DNA from: Cryptomeria japonica
Taxonomy: Eukaryota > Streptophyta > Pinopsida > Cupressales > Cupressaceae
Reading direction: 5' to 3'
Assembly: GCF_030272615.1 (NCBI RefSeq)
Contig: NC_081411.1
Coordinates: 43,581,017-43,645,016 of the forward strand
DNA length: 64,000 bases
Shown: piece by piece, positions 10,703-21,326 of the stretch
How the letters are laid out: the number at the start of each line of letters is the position of its first letter
How positions within the stretch are numbered: the first letter of the stretch is position 1
Translations under genes and position numbers: made by a program
The notes under the pieces: generated by a model
Databases searched by the model: none
What the model saw: the letters and a program-made list of their open reading frames with translations, nothing else
Told to the model about the DNA's origin: nothing

Positions 10703-12413
10703 GGTGAGATGATAGACACCTTGGAGGATGTATACAGGATACTACGGATACCGATCATTAGGGAGTTGGTTCCTTACGATCGAGAGGGAGACAGGGATGC
10801 ACTGAGATGAGTATTCCAAGATCCAGGACTAGAGATGAGCGTAGGACACATGGCTTGGGATACTATGGTAGGTTCAAAATTTTCTCTACCGGCAGTGCTG
10901 CAAGAGTGACTAGTGGGTTCTTTTGTGCAGACAGGGTGACACGAGGGTTGGTTGTGGGATGGGGGATGAATCTTTAGACATTGGTGATTGAGCACACCAG
11001 GTTTGCATGGGGTTTGTGTCTGTTGGCACACTTGTATTATGAGTTGCATCAGTTTGTATATCACAGATCAGCAGGATTGGGATACAGAGTGACATTACTG
11101 CAAGTATGGGCATATGAGCATCTTTCGATGACATGACCAATACACTTTAGAGGCAGGGGACATGGGCGTAGTTATGTGCATTTGTATGATATGATTACTT
11201 CCCAGCCACATATTGGGAGGCTAGAGTATTGGTGTCGAGTGATTGATGAGGTAGACAGTGTGATATGGAGGCCTTGCTGAGATTGCAAGGAGTGGGAGGA
11301 TGACATAGTGGAGCTACCATATGTATTCAAGAGTAGGTATCTAATTGAAAGGATACCACATATTATTAAGAGACAGTTGATTGAATAGGTATGTAGGTAG
11401 TTCGATAGGATACAATGGATTCCATAGGGGTCAGGAATGTATGCACACACAGTGAGAGATTGGGTACATTTGGGTCCATTACTATCTTATGATCAGGCAG
11501 TGACACAGATGTAGGAGATGGTTCCCATGCCTTGGGATATTTGGGTAGAGGTGGAGGATGCAGGGATGGATGTGGAGTACAATGCATATTGGACAGAGCA
11601 TCCGTTTCCATGACTGACAGATCCAGGGGAGCCAATAGAGGGGGATGGTGGAGGCAAAGGCCGATGGCAGAGGTGGGGCACAGTGGCAGAGAGGAGAGCA
11701 GCTCATAGGAGAGATGGAGCAGAGAAGAGATAGGCTCATGTAGTCAGGAGTAGAGTTGGATTTCCTTTTCAGGTGCTAGCAGCATAGGTTCCCAGACAAG
11801 TATGAGGACAGGGATAGGGATAGGGATAGGAGTAGGGACAAGAGCAGGGGCAGGAGGAGGAGGGAGGAGAGAAGGATATGATACTATCCTTGAGAGAGAT
11901 CTGCCAGAGACAGGTAGATGAGATCCAGGATCTGGAGAGGGATGCGGCTAGGCTTGGGAGAGAGCTAAGGGATACTAAGCGGGAGAGAGATTAGGCTATT
12001 CACCGCTACACCAAGGCTCAGACAACACTAAGGGTAGGGGACGAGCAGAAGGGGACATAGGGACTAGATACACCTATTTTCTATGGGTAGGGGAGGAGAT
12101 AGCCTACTAGAGAGACTTGTATTATGGAGTGGTGTCACCAAATTAGTAGGCTAGGAGCTTCCGGAGAGCATTTTGGACTACGATGACCATTGGAAGGAGA
12201 GACAGGATACATGCATCTAGTGGTGGGGTCATGGGTCCTTCATCACCACTAGATAGAGGGGGTAGGAGAGATGATCCTAGGGTGGCGACTTCCAGGGCTC
12301 AGACTTCGTCGAGGCTAGTTGGATCCGAGAGAATTCATCATAGCCTTAGAGGGCTCCCTATGTATCAGTTTTTTGTACTATTTTTGTATGATGATGTAGA
12401 CACCTTCGAGTGA
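10703..12413 (+). pseudogene. Second, tandem copy of the PMD ORF plus its C-terminal tail
   Basis: At 10701 the sequence restarts inside the PMD hallmark (GTGAGATGATAGACACCTTGG) and repeats 9341-10700 at an offset of 1360 bases. The repeat runs to about 12050, after which a unique tail follows to 12413. The N-terminal part of the PMD is missing from this copy. It has its own stops and small indels, so the duplication is not recent. The tail (about 12080-12413) carries weak similarity to the C-terminal ends of the other two PMD ORFs. Not functional as it stands. Confidence 0.7.
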
Positions 12414-13849
12414 TTTTGTAGCCATATGATTTTGACATCATTGTATCATGACACGTGGTTTTGATATATATATATATATGAGATGATTCATCCTTGCAGC
12501 AGTTATATGCATATGTACCTATGTGATGTTTCTTGTATGTGATGCATGTTTATGCGATGCTTATGATATGGATGCAAATGTGTATATGATGAAATGTAAT
12601 ATTTTTGTTCTTTTATGTTTGTATATATTATGCATGATGCAAATATGAATGTATGAAATGCAGATTAATATGATAATGCAAATGATTCAAGATGCATGAG
12701 GAAAATGTGAAATGTGCTAACATATGTTGTGTGCAGGATGTGGTGCAATTGTGATATCTATATGTATGTAAGAAATGTTAATATGTGGTAATGCAGGTGC
12801 AAATTACATGAAATGTAGATATTTTTGGTATGTCATTATACTCAGTCATGTGATAGCGGGCTACACGGACTCAAGAAGGACGATGAAGGTCAATCAAGTA
12901 AGGGGGATGGAAGGTAGAAGATATGGAAGTGAAAGAGATTCTTGTGCACTATCATCATTGAGATTTATTATAGAAAATAGGTTATGACAATCCCGATATA
13001 GGTTTGACCCAGAAAGTCATTGTACCCATTTGCATGGAGATCACATAGTTATAAACAAGGAATGCCCCACTTCATACTAGACTCACAGTGTCCTCATATC
13101 CTTGGACAAGTCATAGCATTACTAAGAGACAATCCACAGATAGAAAAGAAAAAATAGGTGACGATACCCCATCCTTACCTTTCTAGTCAAAGACATCCTA
13201 GAGATAGAATCTCTAGTTAGAGACATCCTGGAAAAGCTAAAAGACATGTCACCAAAAAGATAAAATCAAAAGAAAACCAAGACTTGACACCAACATCCAT
13301 TGTAGTCCTCAAGTTTAGTGTCTCTTGTCACTTGTATAAGTCTATTTGATTATGGTCACAATGTTTTCATTCACAAAAGGATAGATAGCATTGAACCATA
13401 ATGTTGTCTGAGTCTGTTGAAAGATTTGATTTGTTGAAGCCCTTTGTTGTTGTGTCTCATTTGAAACTAACAAAATCCATGAAACTAATACTTTATTATG
13501 AAGAAGACAGAACTTTATTATGGATTTGTGATGCAAGTGTTACTTTATTGTGGATTGTGCATGAATAGACTGAAGAAAACTGGAAGAAACTGTACTCCTA
13601 GAAACGTACGATGCTCTCAATTCCACACCCATCACTACACTTAGGATTTGCCTTAGCCACAGATAGGAGTTGATTTATTATGGATGAAAAGGGGCAAAAC
13701 GAAAGGTTTATTATGAATTACTAACTAATCTTAGGTAGATCAATAACAAGCCATGATGGGAATGGGTAAGTTTATTATGGATGGATAGGTTGTGAGTGTG
13801 TGGAAAGTGAAAGGATGAAAGTGAATCTTGAAGGAGGGAGGAGCCAATG
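12414..13849. other. Non-coding spacer of Tat element A and decayed flank
   Basis: From 12414 to about 12790 the sequence is dominated by ATGATGCAAATG-like words and contains a short (TA)n at about 12463-12478. The same composition follows the PMD at 60.6-61.5 kb and, reversed, lies at 33.98-35.3 kb. This is the spacer between PMD and pol in these elements. Pol, expected on the minus strand to the right, is not recognisable. From 13340 to 13800 the word TTTATTATGGAT recurs several times. No gene seen. Confidence 0.5.
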
Positions 13850-14225
13850 CAAAGCCACCAAACAATTAGGACATAATCAAAAACACCTCCAGCATGTTAG
13901 GAACCATTTCTAGAAGCTAGATAAAAACTACTTAACCATTTCATTAAATATCACCAAACGGTATCGCCAACTGGGACCAAGAATATCAACTGGCAAACTA
14001 GAACATAAGCGATAGCTTTCGGAGCACCAAATCATGAACCAATTGAATATGAAATCCATATAATCATCAAGAATAACCATCCAAAACTAAATCTAACAAT
14101 CTGATCATACCGGATCAGAATCTCTGATAATCTGAGCGAAAAACAAGTCCAACCAGAGTAGCAACCAACTAGAACAGTGTTGACATCAATGAAAAGACAT
14201 AATCAATTCTTGTGTATTGCCAACA
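13850..14225 (-). repeat. Truncated Sirevirus-like LTR remnant
   Basis: On the minus strand the right edge starts TGTTGGCAATA, followed within about 40 bases by TTCATTGATGTCAACAC. The copia LTRs at 45.7 and 51.3 kb carry the same TTGATGTCAA word at the same distance from their TGTTGG start. Words such as ATACCGGATCAG also recall those LTRs. The other end and the C-run are missing. The left limit is approximate. Confidence 0.4.
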
Positions 14226-14409
14226 AGTAGGACACCCTCAAACTAGGGTACTTAGAGCACTATTCCAACACTTTCATCTCCAGATTATTGTTACAAGTTC
14301 TCCCTTATCTCCTAATTCCAAATCTCTACTATTATGTGGATTTTCAGATCTATATCTTATTGTTTATGCTGAAAGTTATCAATTTCCTATAACATTCCCA
14401 TCCATAATT

Positions 14410-15300
14410 GATTAAACATGATCTTAACCACTTTATTATTTTGATATGACATTTGGTATGATCCTTTTTAACTATTTAGCCATGGATTTAGATACAATTT
14501 TGTATATTATGTTGCATGCAAAAATAGGGTTGAAGTTGTTCATCAATATCACTAGGTTTTTCTTAGGAATTAGAGCAATAAACATCTTATTATAATCCCT
14601 GAGCATTGTAGACTTTATCCTTGATTCTTCCAGGAATTGTGTTCATCCTGCCCATGCAATTTAAAATAAATATATTAGGAATCCATTAAGCCTCATGGTC
14701 TTATCTATTTCCAACTGAGAAACAACCACTTTAATCTCTTCATCCATGAAAGGTTTATTTAGATATAGATTTTTCTTAGGTCCAACTAAACATGTGATTT
14801 TGTTGAGCACCTATTCCTTGATTGCATCTTTTGTGATTAGAGGAGCATTCAACAAATCTTTAAAATATTTTGTTTCTACTACCCAAATGTCATTTAGTTC
14901 CATCATTGTTTGGATGCTCATTAATCTATTTGAGATCATTTATCTTTATTGCATTATGAAAAAATCTGTATTCTTGTCTCAACACCAAAATATTTCTTTT
15001 CTAGGAGGAAATTTGATGCATTAACCTTTAAAATATGTTTCTAGAGCATACGAGATATAGTCCATTCCACCCCCTATGATCATATCATTTGGGATAGCCA
15101 ATTGCCTTTCTACATGTTCTTAAAATGTCTTATCTTCCATTCGTTAAGCTTTTCTTTAATGTAGGCCAACTTCTTATAAACTATAAATAATTTAGGGTCT
15201 TTTATCATAGATGACTTAGTCCACCATTTTGTTATGTTTTCAACATACAGATTATGGAGCCACATTTTCTCAAACTTGAAGCGACATCTTACGGATCATA
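14410..15300 (-). pseudogene. Non-LTR retrotransposon (LINE) fragment: linker and N-terminal RT
   Basis: Read leftward from 15300, frames give FKFEKMWL, then ITKWWTKS and LAYIKEKLNEWK, matching the region between endonuclease and RT in plant L1-type LINEs. After frame changes the RT follows: VLNKI..LVGPKKN, KPFMDEEIKVVV, then ALIPKKN and NPI..CNIIYKIVSKSMAKRL-like blocks (RT motifs 1 and 2), ending near ISK..SG at about 14410. The catalytic FADD region and RNase H/zinc parts are absent. Stops and frameshifts are many. The right end stops just before the inverted-repeat element at 15325. Confidence 0.7.
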
Positions 15301-16450
15301 TATATATAAACAAAAAATGTTTATGGGTAAGTACACCAAGATGGTGAACAAAAATAGGGGTATAAGTGGACACCTTTTTCTAAAATCAGCTAATCCTAAA
15401 CTTGGAGGAGTAATTTGAGACTTGTCCACTCAAAATTTGAAGATACCCAAAGAACAAATATTGTACTACTCTGAATATAGTTTCCAAAATACTAAAGTTT
15501 TCCAAAATTGGATAAGATTAAGGGAGTCAAATATTTCATGCACACAAAACTGTTCCTTGTTTTTTTTAGCAAAAACATAACATAGTGTCTGACGTGCACA
15601 TCAAAAAAGTTATAGTATTTATTATTTTAAAAAACCCTTTAGTATAAAGATAGTTAAGAGTGAGCACTAGAAGTTTTTTATTTTTTATAATTTTTTGTTG
15701 CGTATTTTTTTTAACGATTTTTTAAAGTGGACGCATCTTGAAAATTGGGCACCTGTTTGTACGCCTCACATAACTTGCATCAAAATAATAATAAATTCTT
15801 TTTTTATAAAGTGTACAGAACAAAGTGTAGAAAACTAATATATAATTTGTTTCAATTTTGGACGAGTATTTTAAATTTATTAAAAAAAGTGGACATCAGT
15901 CTCTAAGAACTTTGAAGACATTAGTAAAAGAAATTCAAGATTAATATGTTAATATTGTTCAAATTTTTTAAAAATTATATGGTTAGAAATCTTAGAAGAT
16001 GAGTAAAATTATGGTGGCAATTTTACAAATACCCACTTGTTAATGTGTAAACTTGATGGCGATGAAGTTGAGAAACTAGATTGGAAGAAGAAAATGTGTA
16101 AAAAGGAGTGGAATGAGGCTTGCTATCCAAACCTAGAAGTTGAAGGAAAAATGCATACGAGGTTTTATATTTTTTAAATGCATACAGGGTTTTATTTTTT
16201 AAATAATGTGTATGGGTTTTTATTCTTTATATAATGTCTACGAGGTTTTATTTTTATAATAACATATATGGGTTACATTCTTTAATATTTATGTATAAGT
16301 TAACATAGATATATTCATATATAGTTTGATATAAGTAGACATACATATATTCATTTATGTAGATGTATATATATTCATGTATATAGATGTACATACATTC
16401 ATATATGTAGAAATACATATATGAATATATCTATATCTATCTATCTATGT

Positions 16451-16454
16451 CTCC

Positions 16455-16491
<37 letters not shown>

Positions 16492-16571
16492 AACCCCTCT
16501 CTCTCTCCCCCTCCCTATCCCTCTATCTCAATCTCTCTCTCTCTCTAAACCTAGGCTCTCTCACAACCCCG

Positions 16572-16634
<63 letters not shown>
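16451..16634 (+). repeat. (TC)n microsatellite, compound
   Basis: There are several pure TC runs, the longest at about 16572-16631 (roughly 30 units), separated by CCCCTCC-type interruptions. The complementary strand is pure purine over long stretches. It occupies the same relative position as the larger polypyrimidine tract at 42310-43630. Confidence 0.9.
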
Positions 16635-16635
<1 letters not shown>

Positions 16636-16935
16636 TGTGAAAACCTTGATTGGCTTTTGGTCACTATAGACTCATTTTCTCTATTTGTGTATAGTGTCAA
16701 TACTTCGTATGGGTTTTTGTGACTATAGATTTTAAAATTCTCTATCTTTGTCTATAGTATTAATACTTCATACGGATTTTTGTCACTATAGACTCATGTT
16801 TATAATGTAAAAATTGTAATCGAGTTATTTCCACTATAGATGTGTCATGTCTATAGTATCGAAATTGCAATCGGGTTATTGCTAATATAGACATTGGAAC
16901 ACTCCCCCACTCTTTGTCTATATTATCAATAATTT
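16630..16935. repeat. Tandem hairpin repeats, 5-6 units of about 45 bp at 50-65 bp spacing
   Basis: Units open with TCTATAGT(G/A) and close with its complement CACTATAGA, with a loop of about 25-30 bases containing AATACTTC(G/A)TA-like words. Unit starts are about 16630, 16690, 16754, 16801, 16850 and 16917, the last incomplete. Each unit can therefore fold on itself. The spacers are AT-rich. Confidence 0.7.
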
Positions 16936-16956
16936 GTAGTACTCTGAATTGAAGAT

Positions 16957-17343
16957 TCAATTTAGTTGTGTGAATTCCATGTGGGGAACCTCTAATTTAA
17001 TCAGGAATTGGTTCATTTTTGATCCAATCTCATCAATGTTTTTGCTTATCAATGAGATGATACTTGGTATACATGCCTTAGTGACATCCTCCAAATGCTT
17101 GGAAACTAGCTTTGCTAAATATTTTGAGCCTATCGAATTTGTCAAGTATCCATAAAAATTTCTTGAAAAATAATTTTGTTCCATGCGTAGAGAAGCTATC
17201 ATATCAACACTCTTATCAATATCTACTTGTGAGCGACTAACAACTCCAACCCACAGATATTGTAATCAATATGACTCCCCTTCAAGAAAATCTAAAGCAT
17301 TGGTGCCTTTATCATAAAGGAATTTGATTAGCAGCTATGACTG
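16957..17343 (-). pseudogene. Dynamin-related protein (DRP1-like) gene fragment
   Basis: On the minus strand from about 17343, VIAANQ is followed by YDKGTNALDFLEGESY, then after a TGA stop LQYLWVGVVSRSQVDIDKS, then VDMIASLRMEQNYFS, SKYLAKLVSKHLE and IPSIISLISKNIDE. This order is the end of the G domain and start of the stalk of plant dynamin-related GTPases (family pattern DKGTNALDVLEG, WVGIVNRSQADIN, MGSEYLAKLLSKHLE). Intact family members have about 25-30 residues between the NQD block and DKGTNAL; these are missing, so the fragment carries an internal deletion. Nothing of the remaining stalk or GED is found. It is unclear whether it was retroposed or captured by a neighbouring element. Confidence 0.8.
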
Positions 17344-17399
17344 CTTTTCTAGAAGGGTACATTTTTTTCTTGAAGAGTAGACAGTGTTTATTTTAAGGT

Positions 17400-17745
17400 T
17401 AACTCACCCAAATCCAAACCATGCTTCGCATCACCAAAGGAATTCATCCTAGGATTAGCCTCAAATTGGTGCAATTCAAAACACCTTTCATTAATTGAAG
17501 CTTGAAATTTGCTTCCATTTTAAAGGACTATATTTGGTACAAACAAACTTTAATTTTCCTTTTCAAATCCAATTTCTTTTTCCTATAAAAACTTCTCTAT
17601 CTTTTCAGGCTCCTCTCTACACTTTTCAACCACCACAGTCAACTCAAGAACTTTGGTGGCAAAATATTCAAAAGGAGCTTCATCTATTTCCATCAATGAA
17701 ATTTCACATTTGGTAGCAACAAGAGTTGTTTTCTCACTAGCTACT
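17400..17745 (-). other. Unassigned, possibly formerly coding stretch
   Basis: Minus-strand translation has protein-like segments (for example EIDEAPFEYFATKVLELTVV near 17690-17630, and FELHQFEANPRMNSFGDAKH near 17480-17420). They are broken by stops and separated from the dynamin fragment by about 60 bases. It does not match the copia domains expected after the protease. It may be another fragment of captured host DNA; no family recognised. Confidence 0.3.
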
Positions 17746-17799
17746 ACTTGTCCTTTTAATTTCTTATATGTTGGATCATAATTTTTATGTCTACTTCTC

Positions 17800-18230
17800 C
17801 ATTCCTTAGCTTATATTTCCTCTGCTCATTTTTTACTTTAGTATGACACTCTACTACATACAAGGTACCTAATTTCTTGCCCCAAGCAACAATCAATGCC
17901 CACTTTTTTACTTTTCACCTATTGGATTCAAATCTGATTTCACAACCTTGAGAACCCAATTGACCACTAGAGATTAAATTTTGTTTGAGTTCGGAAACAT
18001 ATCTAACATCTCTCAATAGCCAACTATTTCCATTTTTCAACTTTAATGAAATATCCCCTTTTCCAACAATATCATAAGATCTATTGTTAGCAAGAAAAAC
18101 CTTACCGAAGTCACCCTTTTGCATACTTTTGAAATACTCCTTCTATGGAGTGACATGAAATGATGCTCCTGAATCAAACACCCACACATCAGTTGCAATT
18201 TCTTCTTCGATTGAGATAAGAACACTTACA
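17800..18230 (-). pseudogene. Copia aspartic protease and start of pre-integrase region
   Basis: The minus strand gives WVFDSGASFHVTP at about 18190-18150. This is the catalytic D-S-G of copia proteases, intact here. It is followed by KVFLANNRSYDIVGKGDISL, LRDVRYVSELKQNLISSGQL and LGTLYVVE, the usual run into the GAG-pre-integrase domain. A stop follows near 17914. The HHCC zinc domain expected next is missing. Confidence 0.8.
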
Positions 18231-18237
18231 CCTTCTT

Positions 18238-19036
18238 GATATGCTATATTGGCTTCATCTTCTTTTGGCTAATCTATTGTTTTCTTATAGTTCCATCTAT
18301 TCTTTTTTATGTGGCCTTGCTTGCCACAATGCCAGCAACCACCATCTCTTCCTTTGGATTTTGACCTCCCTCATTATTTGTCACGATCTCTCGAACTCTT
18401 TCCTCTTTCTTTTGATTTGCCTCTATCATTTGCAATCAAAGAATTGCATGATCTTGGAGTCCCACTTGTGCTCTTCCTTCGCATTTCCTCACTTAAAATT
18501 GTACCAACACCACCATCAAATTTCAAAGTATTTGAACTAGAAGAGTTACTAACCATCATAACAAATCTATCCCAACTTTCAGGCAAAGAGGACAAAATTG
18601 ATAGAGACCTAACTTCTTCATCAAAATTAATTTTAACATAAGCTAACTGATTGGTAATAATATTAAAATTATTTAAATGTTCTACAATAGAACTTCTTTT
18701 CAACGACTGTCATATTCAACAACCACTTAATTAAAAATACCTTATTTGATGTTTAAGGTTTCTCATATAGCTTTTCCAAACGACTCATCAATTCAACAGT
18801 TGTTGTTGCTTTAGATATGTTAAATGTCATGGAAGGAGATACGGACAACCGAATCACTCCTAGTGCTTTCCTATCTAGAATATCCCAATCTTCATCTAAA
18901 ATAGATACTAGTTTCTTGGCTTTACCTTGTAATGGTCACCATAAATCTTTTTGGTTCAAGAAATCCTCCATCTACATTTTTCATAATGGATAATTTTGAC
19001 CATTAAAACTTTCAAACTTTCCTTCTTCAATCGCCA
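18238..19036 (-). pseudogene. Copia gag with zinc knuckle
   Basis: It starts at ATG 19036 (MAIEEGKFESFNGQNY), about 45 bases inside the primer site. Typical copia capsid blocks follow (LVSILDEDWDIL, TTVELMSRLEKLYEK, LAYVKINFDEEVRSLSILSSLPESW), interrupted by several stops and a frame change around 18710. The zinc knuckle CWHCGKQGHIKKNR at about 18345-18305 has lost its last cysteine (arginine instead). Confidence 0.8.
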
Positions 19037-19080
19037 TTGCTCCCCACTCAAACTCAAATCTCTCCTACTGAACACAACCA

Positions 19081-19094
19081 GCTTTGATACCAAT
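19081..19094 (-). promoter_or_regulatory. Primer binding site (initiator-tRNA-Met type) of the copia element
   Basis: Minus strand ATTGGTATCAAAGC begins right at the LTR's inner end (…TTAACA). TGGTATCAAAGC differs by one base from the common plant copia site TGGTATCAGAGC, which pairs with initiator tRNA-Met. Confidence 0.8.
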
Positions 19095-19366
19095 TGTTAA
19101 AATTAATAACAACAGATAAAATAATTTATAAACAAAATCAGAGATTCAAAAATTGTGAACAAGACATAAAATGCCAGTTTTACATTGATTCACCAAATGA
19201 TTACATCCAGTTTCAAGTAGGGCAATATGTTAGTCAGACATTATTATTGGGATACTTTGTAGACAACAGCACTATGCTTTATATAAAGAATTACAAAATC
19301 CAGAATGTGAAAGGCCAAAACTTTATCGGAGAGAAAACATGAGTGTGTTGGGTTTCATATCCAACA
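19095..19366 (-). repeat. 5' LTR of the copia element, 272 bp
   Basis: On the minus strand it starts TGTTGGATATGAAACC and ends TTAACA next to the primer site. A TATA box (CTTTATATAAAGC) lies near 19278-19291. The 3' partner is not in the window. Confidence 0.75.
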
Positions 19367-20222
19367 ATGCTTTGATTGCACTTAAATTTATAACCTCATT
19401 TCTGTCCTGTGAGGAAATATTTCCCTAATAACATAAGGTGGCACATCTCAGTTGAAACAAATCATTTGAAATATCGCATCTAATGCGCTTTAAGCTTTCT
19501 CCAGTCAAATTATTGTCCTCACCATAAAATAACGCTACACCAGGGAAACTAGGTGGGATAACAAGGGAAAAATGGTTCCTTTCATTACTTAGGCCTGCCC
19601 AATCATCGCTCAGAAAGGGAATCATCACCTTTAGTCAATGTGAAACGTCATCTCGGTTGCTAAAAACAAAACAAGCCAAAGTTGAAAGCCAAGTGCATAT
19701 GACCCCCTTTTTTTGACGAGAATGTGTGAGGCTCAAATTCATAATTCTTGAGAGGTGAATGAGACAAAGGTTTGTCGTGTCTCAAAAATAGTCATGGGTT
19801 ATTTTGGGGTAGTGGACATTAATTTTTTTTTATTCTGTTCTATTTTATTTTATGAAATTTCATGGAAAATAATTTTGAAAAGGTATGTTTCTATCACTTG
19901 TATGTTGATAAGAAGTCATCTATCAAGTCAATTTAGTTTCTACCACTCGAGTTTGTGGTGGCATCAAGTTTATCTATTATATAAGATGGAAGGAATCCAC
20001 AATGTTTTTAATAAAAATTATCATTATAATAGAGTTAGGGTAGAATGTAATAATTATTTTCAATTGTTGAAGGGTTTAATATCAAATTCACAAAATCATT
20101 TAGCTAGATCTAAAATAGGAATACAAACCTTAAGCTAGAACCTCTTTGATTGATAGCCACAGAATGAGAGGCATACCTACTACCTGCCTTGCTAAAATCA
20201 CTTAGGGCATGATCTCAACCTC
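19367..20222. other. No confident gene
   Basis: Two open frames exist (minus 19628-19425, 67 codons; plus 19755-20138, 127 codons). Neither has a recognisable motif. The second is AT-driven and rich in F, Y, I and N. The first has a protein-like look, but no family can be named. Otherwise nothing. Confidence 0.4.
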
Positions 20223-20227
20223 ATCCC

Positions 20228-20514
20228 TGTTAGAATATTGTTTAGTAATTTCTCCCACTTGCATAGTTTTATGTTTTTGATTTTTTAACTTTATTTGGAT
20301 GACTATGCAGCAAAAACTATTTTAGTTTTTTTCTTTATTTCCAATAATACAAGTTTTCCAATATCTAGATGTATCTAAGACCTCTATATAATGAAGTAGT
20401 TGTAATTCATTATCTATCAGTTAGTTTGATCCTTGATCAGTTGATCAAGAAGCTCTTGTAATCTCTTCAATCAATAGAATAGTTTATTTGCTTTCCAATT
20501 TTATATTTCTTTCA
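20228..20514 (+). repeat. Left LTR of the TRIM-like element, 287 bp
   Basis: It starts TGTTAGAATATTG and ends TTTCTTTCA. A TATA-like CTCTATATAATG lies near 20382-20393. It contains the palindrome TGATCAGTTGATCA near 20434-20447, shared with the right LTR. Only a small number of differences separate it from the right LTR. Confidence 0.9.
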
Positions 20515-20516
20515 TT

Positions 20517-20528
20517 TGGTATCAGAGC
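20517..20528 (+). promoter_or_regulatory. Primer binding site of the TRIM-like element
   Basis: TGGTATCAGAGC is two bases after the LTR end. It is the classical plant site complementary to initiator tRNA-Met. Confidence 0.9.
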
Positions 20529-21318
20529 AGGTTCAACAAAGTTTTTTAGGTTCATGAATTTGAAGAAGCAAGAAAATGTGGGTTGAAGAACTAGTCAGAG
20601 CACTGAAGAAATTACTAAATCCAACTATAGTTGAAGACAAAATAAGCAATCCATAGGAAGCCACTAGAGGAGATCGACAAAGATCACAAACCATTTTCAT
20701 GATATTTTTCCATTAGCAAGCCAACTTGTGTTCAAAGGGTGAAGTATTTTTGAAGCCAACAATGTCAAGCCTACTTTCAATGTAAAAGCCACCTCCTCAA
20801 TGAGGTGCAATCAACCCTAGAAAGAGGAGATTGCAATCTATCATAAATTATAAGTTTAAAACTACCTCCAAAAAGGTGAAGCCCTTTGTCTATAAGATTG
20901 TTGAAGGAAAAAAAGACAACTATCATAAATCATTAAAAATATTGATTTGTATGAAGAAGATCGTGGATCTTGTAAATACTGAAGAATTAGTCAAAGCCAC
21001 CAACATGAAGTTGTGTGAGGAAGCCCAATCATAGTCTTTGAAGAGGCTATATTGTCAAAAAAAGGAGAGAAGCCTTCTAGGAGAGGAGAGAAGATCACAA
21101 TTTTTGTGAAAATTGGAGAAATTATTTTAAGCCATCAATATGCAATTGTGTGAGAAAGTCAAATCCATGTCTTAGAAAAGGCTTGATGGAGTTAAAATTC
21201 AAGAATTTGCAATCTAAATAGAGATCGCCGCATAATGGATCATGGTAGGAGTTGAGCTTGTTGAAGCCCAAGGAAAATACAATTGTTCTTTGTGGTACAT
21301 CAATTAGTGGTTGAAATT

Positions 21319-21326
21319 AAGGGGGA
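21319..21326 (+). promoter_or_regulatory. Polypurine tract of the TRIM-like element
   Basis: AAGGGGGA abuts the right LTR start TGTTGAAGG. Confidence 0.85.

Larger units (their letters stand above)
15325..16935 (+). mobile_element. Inverted-repeat-family element, small copy (head, CT tract, hairpin repeats)
   Basis: It starts GGGTAAGTACACCAAG, matching the head at 41021 (GGGTATGTGCACCAAG). Collinear similarity to 41021-41640 follows, including CACCTTTTTCT(A/G)AAATCA, CATAACATAGTGTCT and AAGTGGAC(G/A)CATC(T/C)TGAAAA. Then both copies pass into CT-rich tracts and self-complementary tandem repeats. No coding sequence and no matching right-hand inverted end is seen here. It lies against the LINE fragment. 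I infer a non-autonomous DNA element; superfamily unknown. Confidence 0.5.
17750..19366 (-). mobile_element. Ty1/copia element, 5' part only (LTR, primer site, gag, protease)
   Basis: Reading leftward: 5' LTR (19366-19095), primer site, gag (from 19036), zinc knuckle, aspartic protease and the first residues of the GAG-pre-integrase region. Then homology stops near 17750-17800. Integrase, RT, RNase H and 3' LTR are absent, and non-copia sequence (the unassigned stretch and dynamin fragment) follows. It is a truncated, decayed copy. Confidence 0.8.

Noticed and set aside
19425-19628. Disease-resistance-type gene fragment on the minus strand
   Set aside because: The 67-codon frame has a faintly protein-like pattern but no NB-ARC, TIR or LRR motif; not supportable.
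20517-20528. tRNA-Met gene fragments (also at 19081, 50270, 62296)
   Set aside because: Only 12 bases match tRNA complement and each lies exactly at an LTR end, so these are primer sites, not tRNA genes.
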